From Locusta migratoria (taxonomy: Eukaryota; Arthropoda; Insecta; Orthoptera; Acrididae), in the NCBI GenBank assembly GCA_026315105.1, contig CM048744.1, positions 317,943,270 to 318,007,269 of the forward strand: DNA of 64,000 nucleotides, in the 5' to 3' direction. Of this stretch, positions 1-10,105 are shown in pieces. The notes beneath the pieces are model-generated. The model was not told where the DNA came from. It ran no database searches and worked only from the letters and a program-made list of their open reading frames with translations. The position numbers were made by a program, and so were the translations under genes. The number at the start of each line of letters is the position of its first letter. The stretch's first letter is position 1.

Positions 1-1390
1 GATTAAGCTTATATAGAAGAATTCCATGATTTACACAAAAGGCCTTTGAGAGATCACAAAAGATACTAATGGGTGATGTCCGTTTATTCAGAGCATTTAA
101 TACTTGATCAGTGAAGGCATATATAGCATTTTCTGTTGAAAAGCCTTTCTGAAAACCACACTGATATTTGGTTAGTACTTTGTTTTTACAAATATGGGAT
201 GCTACTCTTGAATACATTACTTTCTCAAAAATTTTCGATAGAGAAGAGAGATTGGACGGCAGTTGTTGACATCTGAAGTATCGCCTTTTTATGCAAGGGT
301 TCAACAACGGCAAATTTCAGTCTATCAGGGAAAACACTATGCTTTAGAGACCTGTTACGTATGTGCCTGACAATCCTACTTATCTATGGGGAACAAACTT
401 TAAGTAACCTGATGGAAATGCCATCAATTCTGTCTCAAGGATTATATATTTGTATCTACAATTCTGTAAGAGCTTTTACTTTTAAGTGAATTTATTATTT
501 TACTGATTTCAAAGGGAGAGACTGGTGGAATTTCAATTGTGTCAAACTGTATAGGTATGGCTCCTTCTATTAGCAGCCTTGCCTCTTCTAAGGAACATCT
601 AGATCCTAATTTCTCCATTATTGAAAATATTTTTAATTTCTGACTTTTCTTTAGTACATTTTTCATTCTGTTGTATGCTTATAAAGTCTTCCTGTGCTCT
701 TGGTTGCCCTGTTCCCCTTTCAATAATATTGCAAATAGTTTTAATTTTATTATCAGAGGTAATGATCTCAGACATGGCACACATGCTTCTGAACTTTTTA
801 ATAACTTTTCTTAGTATTGCACAATAGTTTTTATAATAATGAACAATTTCTGTGTCAGTAGTTACTCTTGCTGTTAGATACAGTTCCCTTTACGATTGCA
901 AGATATTCTTATTCCTTTAGTTAGCCATGGTTTTCACGCTTTGTACGTGTTTTCTTAAAATTATGTTAACTATTTTCTTGGGAATACAATTTTCAAATAC
1001 CTTTAGAATGAATCATGAAATAAGTTATATTTCAAGTTTTCATTGGGTTCTTTGTATCTCATTCCAGTCAAGCTGTTGTAGGCATTTCCTAGCAATAGTA
1101 CGTTAGCAATATTTACATTGTTAATTGACCGCACTTCTTTGAAAGTCTGATTTGATTTACTTTGTGGAGCTATGTCATATACTGTCACTAGCTGTGCACC
1201 ATGGTCCAAAAGCTGCTGTAGGCATTCCCTAAAGTTAGCAATATTTATATTCTTAACTGAACGCACTTCTTTGAAAGACATTTGATTTACTTCATGCAGC
1301 TATGTCACATACTGTCACTAGCTGTGTACCATGGTCCGAAAGACCGTTCTCAACAGGGCAAGCATTTATGTTCTTAAACGTATTGCAGTC
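1..1390 (-). pseudogene. Non-LTR retrotransposon (LINE) remnant: endonuclease tail to RT
   Basis: Read on the minus strand this is a decayed LINE polyprotein cut off by the window start. From 1390 downwards I see the end of an endonuclease-like region (SDHGTQLVTV-type words, twice), a linker with NIANFRECLQQL, a KPWLTKGIRISC motif near 930, then IPPVSPFEISKIINSLKSKS (442-540) and the reverse-transcriptase fingers and palm: GFQKGFSTENAIYAFTDQV and ISIFCDLSKAF (near 1-165). The FCDLSKAF aspartate is the first RT catalytic motif. Several frameshifts and stops break the frame around 240-440, and a tandem duplication lies at 1073-1341. The same family recurs on the plus strand at 43425-45570. Clade is probably CR1/Jockey-like. 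It is a dead copy. Confidence 0.85.
1073..1341 (-). repeat. Two-copy tandem duplication inside the LINE
   Basis: Two adjacent copies of about 125-135 bp. Both contain GTAGGCATT, TTAGCAATATTTA, GCACTTCTTTGAAAG and CTGTCACTAGCTGTG, then ACCATGGTCC. Copy one runs about 1073-1210 and copy two about 1212-1341. The duplicated segment spans the endonuclease/RT linker of the minus-strand LINE. Confidence 0.75.
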
Positions 1391-1498
1391 TATATCGGTG
1401 TGCTGCTATTCTTTGTTATCCGAATAGGAAAATGAATAACGGAACTCAAATTAAAAGATCTGAGTAATACTACAAGCTCATTTCTGGCGTATCTTAAC

Positions 1499-1640
1499 TA
1501 AAAGAAGGTATCAATAAGTTGGCCACATTCTGAGACATCAAGAAACCGCCACTTTAGCATTGGAGGGAAACGTGTGCGCCAGACTTAACAAAGGAAGGCG
1601 GAGAGATGAATATAGTAAGGAGGTTCAAACGGGTGTTATT
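1499..1640 (+). pseudogene. RTE-like LINE, 3' fragment
   Basis: A short plus-strand fragment that aligns with the C-terminal end of the full-length element at 50751-54041. Shared words are HILRH, LALEGNV, then a basic RRRDEYSKEVQ stretch matching GRPRGSYSKQIQ of the long copy. It is truncated on both sides and out of frame in places. Confidence 0.7.
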
Positions 1641-2542
1641 CATTTATGACGATGCTGCTTGCACAGGATAGGGAACCACGGAGAACTACAGTTTTTGGAC
1701 TGAATACCTCAACAGTTGTTAGAGATTTTTCGCCAATAGCGTTATGGATAACTTCGCTCCAGACAAATGATGGGAAGGACATGAGTGATTTCTTACCTAA
1801 CCTCAAAACAATCCTTGTTTGTATTCAGTCTGCAATGTCGGCGGGTTTTTAAATTCTAACCTTCTGTCCTTCCTTTTTCCAGCCTATCCACTATATTATT
1901 CATATTGAGTTGTTCGAGTATCTACACACATCACTGAATTCACCTGCATACTTATATCACTCTGCGGCATGCAGTAACGAAATATGACGTGACAGACGCC
2001 ACGCTTCTAATTGCACTGGCTTGCTGTATAGTTTCAGGCGTAACGTTTTAATTTTTTTATATATGTTGCAGAAATTATGCACTTATATGCCACTGAATCT
2101 ACCTGAAAAATTATATCACGGTATGACGCATAATTAAGGAGATACTACGTCACAAACATTGAGATGCGTGGAAAACTAGCTTTTATTTAAAATTACGCTA
2201 TATTTTTCATGTATTCATCGAGTTTTTGATAATGAGAGCGCTTCGTATCTTTCAACAAGCTTGAAAAATAATTTCAGACCTTTTTTAGTTGATTAAAGTC
2301 AGATATTTACTCCTTGGTAAAGTAATCAGAAGATTGAAGTAGTTCTACAAATGGGAAATCGATTCTTTATGGACTATGCGGTTTTACTTGCGTTGTTATA
2401 ATCGATGCGAAAGCAGGAAGGGTTGCAGGGCTGTTACTCTTTATTATGCAGGATGTTTCGGATAAAAATGAATATTGTTTATATAGGTAAACGTGAAAAT
2501 CGTTGCTCTTTACTTAGTTGTTTACCGATCAGTAATACCAAT

Positions 2543-2543
<1 letters not shown>
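1641..2543. other. Unassigned AT-rich DNA
   Basis: I see no recognisable gene, tRNA-like head or transposon motif here. Short open frames are chance frames in AT-rich sequence. Confidence 0.5.

Positions 2544-2595
<52 letters not shown>
2544..2595. repeat. Poly-T tract (52 T)
   Basis: An uninterrupted run of T. It could be the reverse complement of a retroposon poly-A tail, but no element body is recognisable beside it. Confidence 0.9.
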
Positions 2596-2599
<4 letters not shown>

Positions 2600-2621
2600 G
2601 AAAGGCGTTTTCCTCTTGTCT

Positions 2622-2670
2622 TAAATCTGATTTATTTAAACTGTATACAAATACATTTAAATCAGATTTA
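2622..2670. repeat. Imperfect hairpin
   Basis: TAAATCTGATTTATTTAAA is followed 11 bases later by TTTAAATCAGATTTA, which pairs with it apart from a 4-base bulge. It lies just after the poly-T tract. No function can be assigned. Confidence 0.6.
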
Positions 2671-3079
2671 CATTATTTCTTGATGAGGAGCTAGGAACTT
2701 CAGTTTTAGAGCTAGATGGAAAGTGCTGTACATTCTTGGCTGTATTCGTATGGTGGTGGAGTGGGATGTTCATTTAAGTGAGGTTTCAAACTAGTACCCA
2801 TTTTCTTGTACACACAACTAAATCATCCTTCTAACCGACTGCATACGAGATGTTATGTACGTGCAGTAGCAGAAAAAGTTTCCTCGTTGCACTATTTGAA
2901 GTATTTGTGCATTTTGTGGCAAACACAAAATTATTTAGGAATTTTCACACCTGTCAGAATTCCTGCTAAGTAGATTGGATCGATGGCTTCATTTTCAAAG
3001 AGTCGACAGCACACGTTAATGGAGCAATGTTAAGACGATCGATATAACGTACATGCTTAAATGAACATTCCTCCCCGAA
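2671..3079. other. Unassigned
   Basis: No recognisable element. It precedes a LINE 3' end and may include more of its decayed body. Confidence 0.4.
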
Positions 3080-3299
3080 TGCGAAAATATATTGTTGCCT
3101 CCCACTTACATAGGTAGAAATGATCATCAGAATAAAATAAGATAAATCAGAGCTCGAACAGAGAGATTCAGGGGTTCTTTCTTCCCGCGCGCTATTCGAG
3201 AATGGAATGGTAGATAAATAGTATAATTGTGGTTCTATGAACCCTCTGCCAGGCACTTAAATGTGATTTGCAGAGTATCCCATGTAGATGTAGATGTAG
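3080..3299 (+). mobile_element. LINE 3' end with GATGTA-repeat tail
   Basis: The stretch encodes the degenerate C-terminal words FFLPRAIREWNGR and PSARHLNVICRV and ends in tandem GATGTA repeats. The same 3' end, in reverse, finishes the LINE at 27473-28545, where CTGCCAGGCACTTAAATG-like sequence and a TCTACA-repeat tail are also present. It is a 5'-truncated copy of that family, ending at the microsatellite tail. Confidence 0.75.
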
Positions 3300-3418
3300 A
3301 AATCATCCATCTGAGCAGAGCCAGTTACGAACGAAATATCATCCACAAAATACTGGACGTGTTTTAGCTCACAAACTTAAAATGGTGACAATTTGATTTA
3401 AACTGACTTGTACACTGG

Positions 3419-3746
3419 AATGAAACTTTCACTCTGCAGCGGAGTGTGCGCTGATATGAAACTTCCTGGCATATTAAAATTGTGTGCCGGAACCGGGACT
3501 CGAACCCTGGGACCTTTGCCTTTCGCGGGCATCCGCTCTACCGACTGAGCTATCCCGACACGACTCACGATGTCGCCCCACAACTTTACTTCCGCCAGTA
3601 CCTCGCCTCCTAATTTCCAAACTTCACAGAAGCTCTCCTGCGAACCATGCAAGACCAGCACTCCTGGAAAAAAGGATATGGTGGAGACATGGCTTAGCCA
3701 CGGCCTATGGGATGTTTCCAGAATGAAACTTTCACTCTGCAGCGGA
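3419..3746 (-). mobile_element. tRNA-derived SINE (Lys-like head), minus strand
   Basis: On the minus strand a tRNA-like head (about 3482-3559) has an A box GATAGCTCAGTCGGTAGAGC and a B box GGTTCGAGTCC. It is followed by a 3' body ending in GAGTGAAAGTTTCATTC. The sequence GAATGAAACTTTCACTCTGC occurs at both edges (3419 and 3720), 301 bp apart, so the unit is bounded by copies of its own tail. That is what a tandemly arrayed or head-to-tail SINE unit would leave. The head is not a functional tRNA gene; it lies inside the repeat body. Confidence 0.85.
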
Positions 3747-4054
3747 GAGACACTGTTTAAGCAGGCCTACATTATGACAAAAAAAAATTAAGTTGTTAAT
3801 GCAACACTTGGGAAAAGTAGTTACATAAACATTGTTAATAAGTCCTCAGAAAGGGTAATGTTTTTTAAACATTTATTTCTTCAAAGAACGATTCTTTTAA
3901 ATTAATATTAGGAAGTAATATATAAAAACACTATATATATATATAGTGGTAATAACAGAAAGTTTCTGCAGAGGGGGTTGGTATTCACTTCTGGTTACCA
4001 ACGAATTACACAAGCAGCTGTGTTAGGATAGTGTAATGAGCAGGTAGTGCAGTG
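3747..4054. other. Unassigned AT-rich DNA with short TA repeat
   Basis: No gene or element recognised. It contains a short (TA)n at about 3932-3946. The terminal repeat of the following Tc1-like element may lie here but I could not delimit it. Confidence 0.4.
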
Positions 4055-4885
4055 CAACAACAATGTGAGGTACCCGAAGCTATGGCACGGAGAGCCATAG
4101 GAAGGTTGGAAGAGAGGTGGCTGCAGCTATATGTGTGTTCCAGATTTTAATTTCCAGGACCTGGACGCGATTTCAGACAACAGAAACCATTGAAAGAAGG
4201 CAATGCCGAGGTCGTCCACAGGTAACATCAGAAAGAGATGAGCGTTATCTCCAGTTGACAGCCAGTCGAGATAGGAGGCTGAATGCAACTCACCCTCCAG
4301 GCAGCAATGGACGCGCAATATCAACACAAACAGTCCGAAATCGTCTTCGGGAATGTGGCGGCTACGCACGGAGTCTTATGGTGTGTGTCCCATTAAAACC
4401 ACGACACTGTTTCTGTTCACAGTCTAGATTTCGTGTCACTCCCTCATCTGGAGAGAATGTGGAACTCGGAACAATCCTCCTTATGTGCAGAATACATCAC
4501 CGTATAATGGTAGTGGACGAATGGTGTGGACAGGTGCCAGTTTTGGCGGACTACGGACATCTATGTCGTTCGGAATGGCGCTTTGACTGCTCTGTATAGA
4601 GATCTTTCGACCTTCTGCGGTGCCCTAACCTGCAGAGCTGCACTGGCGGACAACATGCTCGAAGCGGAGGGAATAGAACGAATGGAGTGGCCAGCTTTTT
4701 TCTGGATGTAAACTCAATTGAGCATGTCTGGTATGCACTTAGCAGACGCATTGCAGCCAGATTAGAACCTCTCACAACGGTCGCAATAGACTGCAACGAG
4801 AATGACTTTTCGACTCTTATAATAGCCCCGTGGTGTCTCGCTCTAAGTAAACGCCTCGTAAACCTAAAGTTAAAAGTTGAGACAG
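4055..4885 (+). pseudogene. Tc1-like transposase pseudogene
   Basis: A plus-strand Tc1/IS630-family transposase relic. The N-terminal paired-like DNA-binding region is clear: MARRAIGRLEE near 4081, RTWTRFQTTETIERRQ, then GRPQVTSERDERYLQL and STQTVRNRLRECG (4117-4380). The DDE catalytic core is badly eroded, and the end is recognisable as NSIEHVWYALSRRIAARLEP (about 4710-4770). The frame closes near 4599 and resumes at 4687, so it is non-functional. A second Tc1-derived element begins 60 bp downstream. The original terminal repeats were not found. Confidence 0.85.
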
Positions 4886-4944
4886 CAATATCTCGTACTG
4901 TATCACACAAAAATTACAATTGTAACCAATATCCCAATAAAATA

Positions 4945-6402
4945 CACTCCTAGAAAATGAAAAGAGATCATCATGAATTCGTCGACCCATCAGAGGAAAA
5001 TTTTATTGGCATAATCTTGATGATGTATACAACATACGATCACGCAGACAGAGCCATACGCACGTGAGTACAGTCACCAGAGCGAGTACAGTGTCGATGC
5101 TAGTATCGCGTGTACCCTTGTTTTGCAGCTACACAAGCTGAAATTCGCTATGGAGACGGTCGTAAACGTGCCGAATGTAGTCTTGAGGAATGGCCTGCCA
5201 TGCAGTTCCCACTTGGTGCCTCAGTTGCCTCGTGCAGACCGCACAAAACGTTTCATCCGGTCCAAAACATGCTCAATGCGAGACAGATCTGGGGATCACG
5301 CTGAGCAGGGTATTTGATGTGCACCTTGAAGGGTACGTTGGTTGATAAGGGATAATGTGATCGTGCATTGTCCTGTTATAAAAGCATATCGCCTTGTTGG
5401 TGCATGAACTGCAGCAAGATGGGTTGAATGATGGTTTCAGCGTACCATGTGGTATTCAATGTTCCCTCGACGATCACCACAGAGGAACAGCCAGTGTAAG
5501 ATATGGCTCCCCACACCATAATGCCTCTATCATATACACTCCATTTTTTCGCGCTCCCCTGCAGAACGCCACACACGCGTACGGCCATCTTGGCACCGAG
5601 GCAGAATAGACTCTCATTACTAAAGACTCCATTCGCCCTTCCATAAGCGCCTATCACGACAGAACTGGAGGTGAGCTGAACTATGTTGGAGCATGAGCGG
5701 AAGATTCCCTAACGGCACACATGATGATGAATAGGTGTGGGAAACTATATCCTATACTTATCGTTCTCCTCTGGTGATCGTCGAGGGAAGATCGAAAGTG
5801 CACAGTACACTGAAATAATCATTCAACCCGTTTTGCTACCATTCACGCGTCAACACGGCGATATGTATCCCGTCGAGGGAACACGGTACCCTGAAATCAT
5901 TTAACCAATCTAGTTGCACTTCATGTAGCAACAAGGCGATATACTGTTCCAACAGGACATTGCACGTCTAAATGTATCCTGTACCACCCAGCATGCTCTT
6001 CAAGGTGTACGTGAACTACCCTAGTCAGCACGATCCTCGGATCCGGCCCCCCATTGTGCATGTTCGGGGCTAGGCTGAGACGTCATCCTCCAGGGTCTGC
6101 ACGACCGGCTGGAAATCTGGCCCACCTGAGGCAGATAGAAGCTGCATAGCATGCCACTCCGCAAGACTACTTTCAACACCTCTACTACCGTCTCCATGAA
6201 AGAATTGCAGGTTGCATTGCCCCAAAAAGAGGGTATACCGGTACTAGCTTCGGCACTGTGCACCCTCTGGTGGCTGTATTTAAATACTTGTGGCTCTGTC
6301 AGTGTGATTGTGTGTTGTATACATCCTCAAGAACGTGTTAATAAAATTTTCCTCTGGTGGGTCGAAGAATTCATGGTGTTCTTTTTTCATTTTCCAGGAG
6401 TG
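4945..6402. mobile_element. Tc1-derived fold-back transposon flanked by TA
   Basis: A 1,458-bp element bounded by TA at 4943-4944 and 6403-6404. The left end starts CACTCCTAGAAAATGAAAAG and the right end, reverse complemented, starts CACTCCTGGAAAATGAAAA. The two ends stay alignable far inwards, through GAGGAAAATTTTATT and GATGTATACAACA and into transposase coding sequence. The left arm (about 4945-5490) encodes the transposase C-terminal half on minus, including AIPQDYIRHVYDRLH. The right arm (about 5760-6402) encodes the same half on plus, including HATPQDYFQHLYYRLHER. The unique centre (about 5490-5760) holds GIMVWGAISYTG and FSNESLFCLG on minus. The second family Asp of the FSDES motif reads Asn. 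Such an element cannot encode a transposase and would depend on one supplied elsewhere. Confidence 0.85.
5376..5657 (-). pseudogene. Tc1 transposase core fragment in fold-back element
   Basis: A 93-codon open frame carrying FSNESLFCLG, VYDRGIMVWGAISYTG, VIVEGTL and IIQPILLQFMHQQGDML. These are the catalytic-core words of Tc1-like transposases. It lacks the N-terminal DNA-binding domain, and the last catalytic acidic residue is outside this frame. It is the minus-strand half of the inverted structure at 4945-6402. Confidence 0.85.
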
Positions 6403-6565
6403 TAGTTTATCATCTGCGTATTGTCTATGATGTCTCAACTGATCCCGTTAATGTTTAGAGCAGTGCAAATGTACTAACAGACTGGAGGAAACTGCACTTG
6501 AAATGGCTCCAGAGTCGAAATCTGGATAGTGTATCGAAGGACTAAAAATACAATGAAATGATTTC

Positions 6566-7300
6566 TACATCTAAATCTACGTACATACTCCACAATCCAC
6601 CATAAAGCGCGTGGCGGAGGGTACACTGTACCACTACTAGGCATTTCTTTTCCTATTCCACTCCCAAATAGAACGAGGAAAAAAAGAATGCCTATTTGCC
6701 TCCGTACGAGCCCTAATTTCTCTTATCTTGTCTTTGTGATCACTACGCGAAATGTTAAGTAGCCGGCAGAAAGATCGTACTACACTCAGCTCCAAATTCC
6801 GACCCTCTAAATGTTCTCAACAGAATTTCACGAAAAGAACGTCGTCTTTCCTCCAACGATCCCCAATTGAGTTGCCGGAGCATTTCCGTGACACTCGCGC
6901 ATTGGTCGAACCTACCAGTAACAAACCTAGCTGCTCGCCTCTGAACTGCTTCTATGTCTTCCTTTAAACTGATCTGCTGCGGATCCCAAACACTTTAGCA
7001 TACTCAAGACGTGGTCGTACAAGCGTTTTATACGCGTTCTCCTTTACAGGTGAAGTACATGTTCACAAAATTCTCCCAACAAACCGAAGTCGGCTATCCG
7101 CCTTACTCACAACTGTCCTTACATGTGCGTTCCATTTCATATCGCTCTGTAATGTTGCGCCTAGATATTTGAACGACGCGACAACATCAAGAAGCTCACT
7201 ACTAATGCTGTATTCGAACGTTATGGGATTGTTTTTTCTACTCATTGTGCTGTTACCAGGGATGGAGTGTTGGGATATCAGAATAGTAAGAAGCAAATTT
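6566..7300 (-). pseudogene. LINE RT C-terminal part with 3' UTR
   Basis: Minus-strand LINE. Around 7063-7230 it encodes ELLDVVASFKYLGATLQSD and KADSRLRFVGRIL, the RT thumb region. Further down, degenerate WDPQQISLKEDIEAVQRRAARF-like words appear. It ends at a TAGATTTAGATGTAG tail at about 6566-6580. It belongs with the RT palm fragment at 7805-8010; a 0.5-kb segment separates them. It is broken by frameshifts. Confidence 0.8.
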
Positions 7301-7521
7301 CTATTTTAATTTCATTTTCTATTATTATTAAAAAAAGGAGAGAGAAAAAATTAATAATAATAATAATAGACAATTATTAATTAATGTTGTGAAAAAAAAA
7401 TTCATCTGTGGAACTAAAAGAAAAAAGTGGAAGAGCAGTATCTTTGCTTGTTAATTAGCAGTCAGTCTTGTCTTGTCTTCTCGAACGGTTATAAGTGATG
7501 AGCTGCCTCGGTTTTTGTCGT

Positions 7522-7556
<35 letters not shown>

Positions 7557-7804
7557 TCAGTTGTGATGTAAATGTTTTTAGAAAAATGCAAATCTTTCTC
7601 AAGAGTGAAAAGTTTCGTCTTAGTTCATTACTTAGGCCTTAAAGTGAACCACATAATGACCCTGAGGTGTGATGAAGCAATCAACAATAAGAAGACATTC
7701 AGAAAACTGTCGGTATTTTTTTTTACATGAGTTTATTCAAAAGTTTCTCTGAAGTATATTAATATTGACTGCAGTTCTTCTTTGCTAAGTTTCATTATGA
7801 TGTT
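7301..7804. other. Segment interrupting a LINE, with 27-T tract
   Basis: AT-rich DNA that separates two parts of one LINE. It contains (TAA)n-like sequence near 7350 and a T run at 7525-7551. I recognise no coding sequence or terminal repeats, so the nature of the insert is open. Confidence 0.5.
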
Positions 7805-8010
7805 TCACAAAATGTGCATCACCTTACATTTTTCTATATTGAGAGCTAGCTGCCATTCTTCGCACCATCTAGAGATTTTGTCTATGTCATCTTGTATGCT
7901 ATTACAGTAAGTTAAAGACGATACCCTTCCATACACCACAGCATCATCAGCAAACAGCCGCAAATTACCTCTGTCCATAAGTGCACGACTGTGGCTCATC
8001 AGTATAGCAA
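7805..8010 (-). pseudogene. LINE RT palm fragment (FADD box)
   Basis: A 64-codon minus-strand frame with NLRLFADDAVVYG and ISRWCEEWQLALNIEKCKVM. FADD is the RT catalytic box and the WQL.LN..KC motif follows it in CR1/Jockey-type LINEs. Its 3' continuation is at 6566-7300. Confidence 0.85.
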
Positions 8011-8075
8011 AATATTTATTACAACTACTGGTGGGAGGCGGGGCTGTAGCCCCTTAGCCCTCCTCAGACACGTAC

Positions 8076-8282
8076 CTTGTAGACGCGGTCCTGCGGCAGG
8101 TTGATGGACTTGCGGTTCTGCGGGCGGGCGGAGAGCGCAGGCCGCTCTGCCAGCATCGGCCGCTGTTCGTCCCGCTCGCCGTGGCCGTTCTGCGCGCCCC
8201 ACTCCACCACCTGAATCCTCATCTGCAATTTGGCCCCCTGCGTGGAGCACACGTCGACCCTGGTGATGCAGTCCTCGTCCAT
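8076..8282 (-). CDS. Putative host gene, first coding exon (69 codons)
   Basis: On the minus strand an ATG at 8282 sits in a strong start context (CAGCACCATGG). It opens a frame of exactly 69 codons ending AAG at 8076, followed at once by GTACGT, a good 5' splice donor. Continuing past the donor would reach TGA within three codons, which supports splicing there in phase 0. The predicted N-terminus is MDEDCITRVDVC, it continues through LQMRIQVVEWG and a basic/acidic GHGERDEQRP stretch, and it ends NLPQDRVYK. There is no signal peptide or membrane segment. Codons are GC-rich, unlike the AT-rich transposon relics nearby. I do not recognise the family. Later exons would lie leftwards; none was identified in 1-8000, so a long intron is implied. 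A chance frame in a GC island remains possible. Confidence 0.55.
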
Positions 8283-8740
8283 GGTGCTGCGCAGTCGACG
8301 GCCGGGAGGTGCGGATCGCGCGCGGTCGCGGACACGTGTGGACAGATGCCGTGGCGCGCACGACCTACAGCGGGGTTTATAACTAAACTGCGGCGACCGC
8401 CAGAGCGGATGTTCCGCCCGCAAAGTGATACTTCCCCCCCACAACCAGGATTAACAATGACAGGTTTTCTGTACTTAGAACAAGGAAGAAGGAAGGGAAC
8501 TTGGAGGCGGCCACGTAAAGCTGCTTGCACGTACACCGATTTTGGACGGCCGGTTTAATATTGGCTGTCCACATTTCGGCAGTGGCCCATAGGCCGGCAC
8601 TGAAGCTCGCTCACTGGCCGACCACGGATCGGCACCGGCAAAAAGCCGGTCAGCTGCCGGCGACTGCCACTGCAGACTGCCAGCGCTGGGCCGGTACCGA
8701 CTAAAACAGTGGCGCACATCGTCAAATGGCAGCTTGCACA
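8283..8740 (-). promoter_or_regulatory. GC-rich island, candidate promoter/5' UTR of the exon
   Basis: This stretch is much richer in G, C and CpG than its surroundings. On the minus strand a TATA-like TTATAAAC lies at about 8374-8382, some 95 bp upstream of the candidate ATG. The distal part (8570-8720) contains GC-rich inverted words such as GCCGG and CAGCTGCCGGC. Several overlapping open frames on both strands are explained by low stop-codon density. Promoter function is inferred from position only. Confidence 0.35.
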
Positions 8741-8744
8741 CACA

Positions 8745-8830
8745 ACAAATGTTCAAATGTTTGTAGAGCTTATGGGACTTAACTACGGGGTCATCAGTCC
8801 CTAAACGTACAAACTACTTATGAACTAGCT
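8745..8830 (-). mobile_element. SINE-A fragment (3' part only)
   Basis: AAATGTTCAAATGTTTGTAG followed by the GGACTTAACTACGGGGTCAT and ACAAACTACTTATGAACT words of SINE-A in reverse. The tRNA head is absent. Confidence 0.85.
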
Positions 8831-8984
8831 AAAGTGTAGAAGCCTATTTTAAGATAAGTTTTCTTTAGTTCATACTTTATTCTGTCTGAAATTTGTCTCC
8901 AATGTGGCAGTATTACAAACTTGTCTCTTTTTCCTGTTTCAGGTTTTGTTAAAGTGCTTTCATCTTTAATACTTTCCTGTTTTG

Positions 8985-9080
8985 AATTTATTATATATTT
9001 ATTTATGCATTTATTTTACCTGGCAAGATTAGGGCCTTCACACCCTCTGTTACACCTTACCAGGCTTACTGAAGGTGAAC
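8985..9080 (-). mobile_element. Probable LINE 3' end with TAAA-type tail
   Basis: Read on minus, a CTAATCTTGCCAGGTAAAAT sequence runs into an AT-rich TAAA/TATA tail. This looks like the 3' end of an arthropod LINE, but no coding part could be confirmed to the right. Confidence 0.4.
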
Positions 9081-9403
9081 AATTTCTTTAGTACATTTAG
9101 ACAGACAATGTATGACAATAGAATACAATTGTAACAATAATACTTACATAATTTATAAGAATCAAAAATTATGATAATAATAATAATGACTTTGCAAAGT
9201 ACAGTAAGCATGTTTCATATTGTGAACTTCAGCCCTATTACAATTTAGGAATTGCTTCGTTATCTTCTCACAGATTGTGAGTTATTCACATCAAGCAGAG
9301 ACATAAGACTATAGAATGTGGTGAGAGAGATATAGAAGAGGTAGATTGGTTAGACAAAGAGAAATAGGATAGTAAGATTGAAAGCTATGATGGAGAGAAA
9401 GAA

Positions 9404-9597
9404 ATGTTCAAATGTTTGTAGAGCTGATGGGACTTAACTACGGGGTCATCAGTCCCTAAACTTACAAACTACTTATGAACTAGCTAATACTAAGGACGGC
9501 ACAAATATCCATGCCCGAGGGGGGATTCGAACCCCCGACCGTAGCGGCCGTGCAGACCGTGACTGGCGCGCCGCAGTCCCCTCGGCCACTACGGCCG
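9404..9597 (-). mobile_element. SINE-A, full length
   Basis: A complete minus-strand copy. The Leu-like tRNA head has B box GGGGGTTCGAATCCCC and A box TGGCCGAGGGG. The body carries GGGACTGATGACCCCGTAGT and it ends CAAACATTTGAACATTT. No clear target-site duplication was found. Confidence 0.95.
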
Positions 9598-9901
9598 ACG
9601 CACACACAACAACCGGCCGTCCTCCATGCACAGAACTCGCTACGCCTTCTCGCCATACAGTCGACGTAAGGCATATAGGTCTAAAGTACAAAATATTGAT
9701 TCGGGAGAGTTTTGTATACAATAAATTACAAATATTTCTGATTCTTGTCTGTTTCAGGGCATTCAGTGAATTTCAATGACGACATTGACATTTTGTGTCA
9801 GACTGGTATTCAAATCTTGTTTTGCGTGGGATTTTATTCTTTTTTTTCTATTCTTTTTTTTCTGTTTCTCGGGAAGATCGTGTTTATGTTCTATGATGTT
9901 C

Positions 9902-10091
9902 AAATGTTTGTAAAGCTTATGGGACTTAACTACGGGGTCATCAGTCCCTAAACTTACAAACTACTTATGAACTACTTACGAACTAGGACGGCACAAATAT
10001 CCATGCCCGAAGGGGGATTCGAACCCCCGACCGTAGTGGCCGTGCAGGTCGTGACTGAAGTGCCTCAGTTCCCTCGGCCACCGCGGCCGGC
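9902..10091 (-). mobile_element. SINE-A, full length, 14-bp TSD
   Basis: A complete minus-strand copy bracketed by GTTCTATGATGTTC at 9888-9901 and 10092-10105. The direct repeat identifies a target-primed insertion. Confidence 0.97.
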
Positions 10092-10105
10092 GTTCTATGA
10101 TGTTC

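Noticed and set aside
2405..2683. 92-codon frame with a Phe run
   Set aside because: The Phe run is the poly-T tract; flanking residues show no motif.
3482..3559. Lys-like tRNA gene
   Set aside because: Part of a SINE with its conserved 3' body; the sequence is flanked by SINE tails.
8181..8558. Open frames of 105-126 codons on both strands in the GC island
   Set aside because: GC-rich DNA has few stops; only the 8076-8282 frame has start context and a splice donor at its natural end.
9500..9597. Leu-like tRNA genes at each SINE-A copy
   Set aside because: All have the same non-tRNA body and tail, and most have target duplications, so they are retroposed SINE heads.
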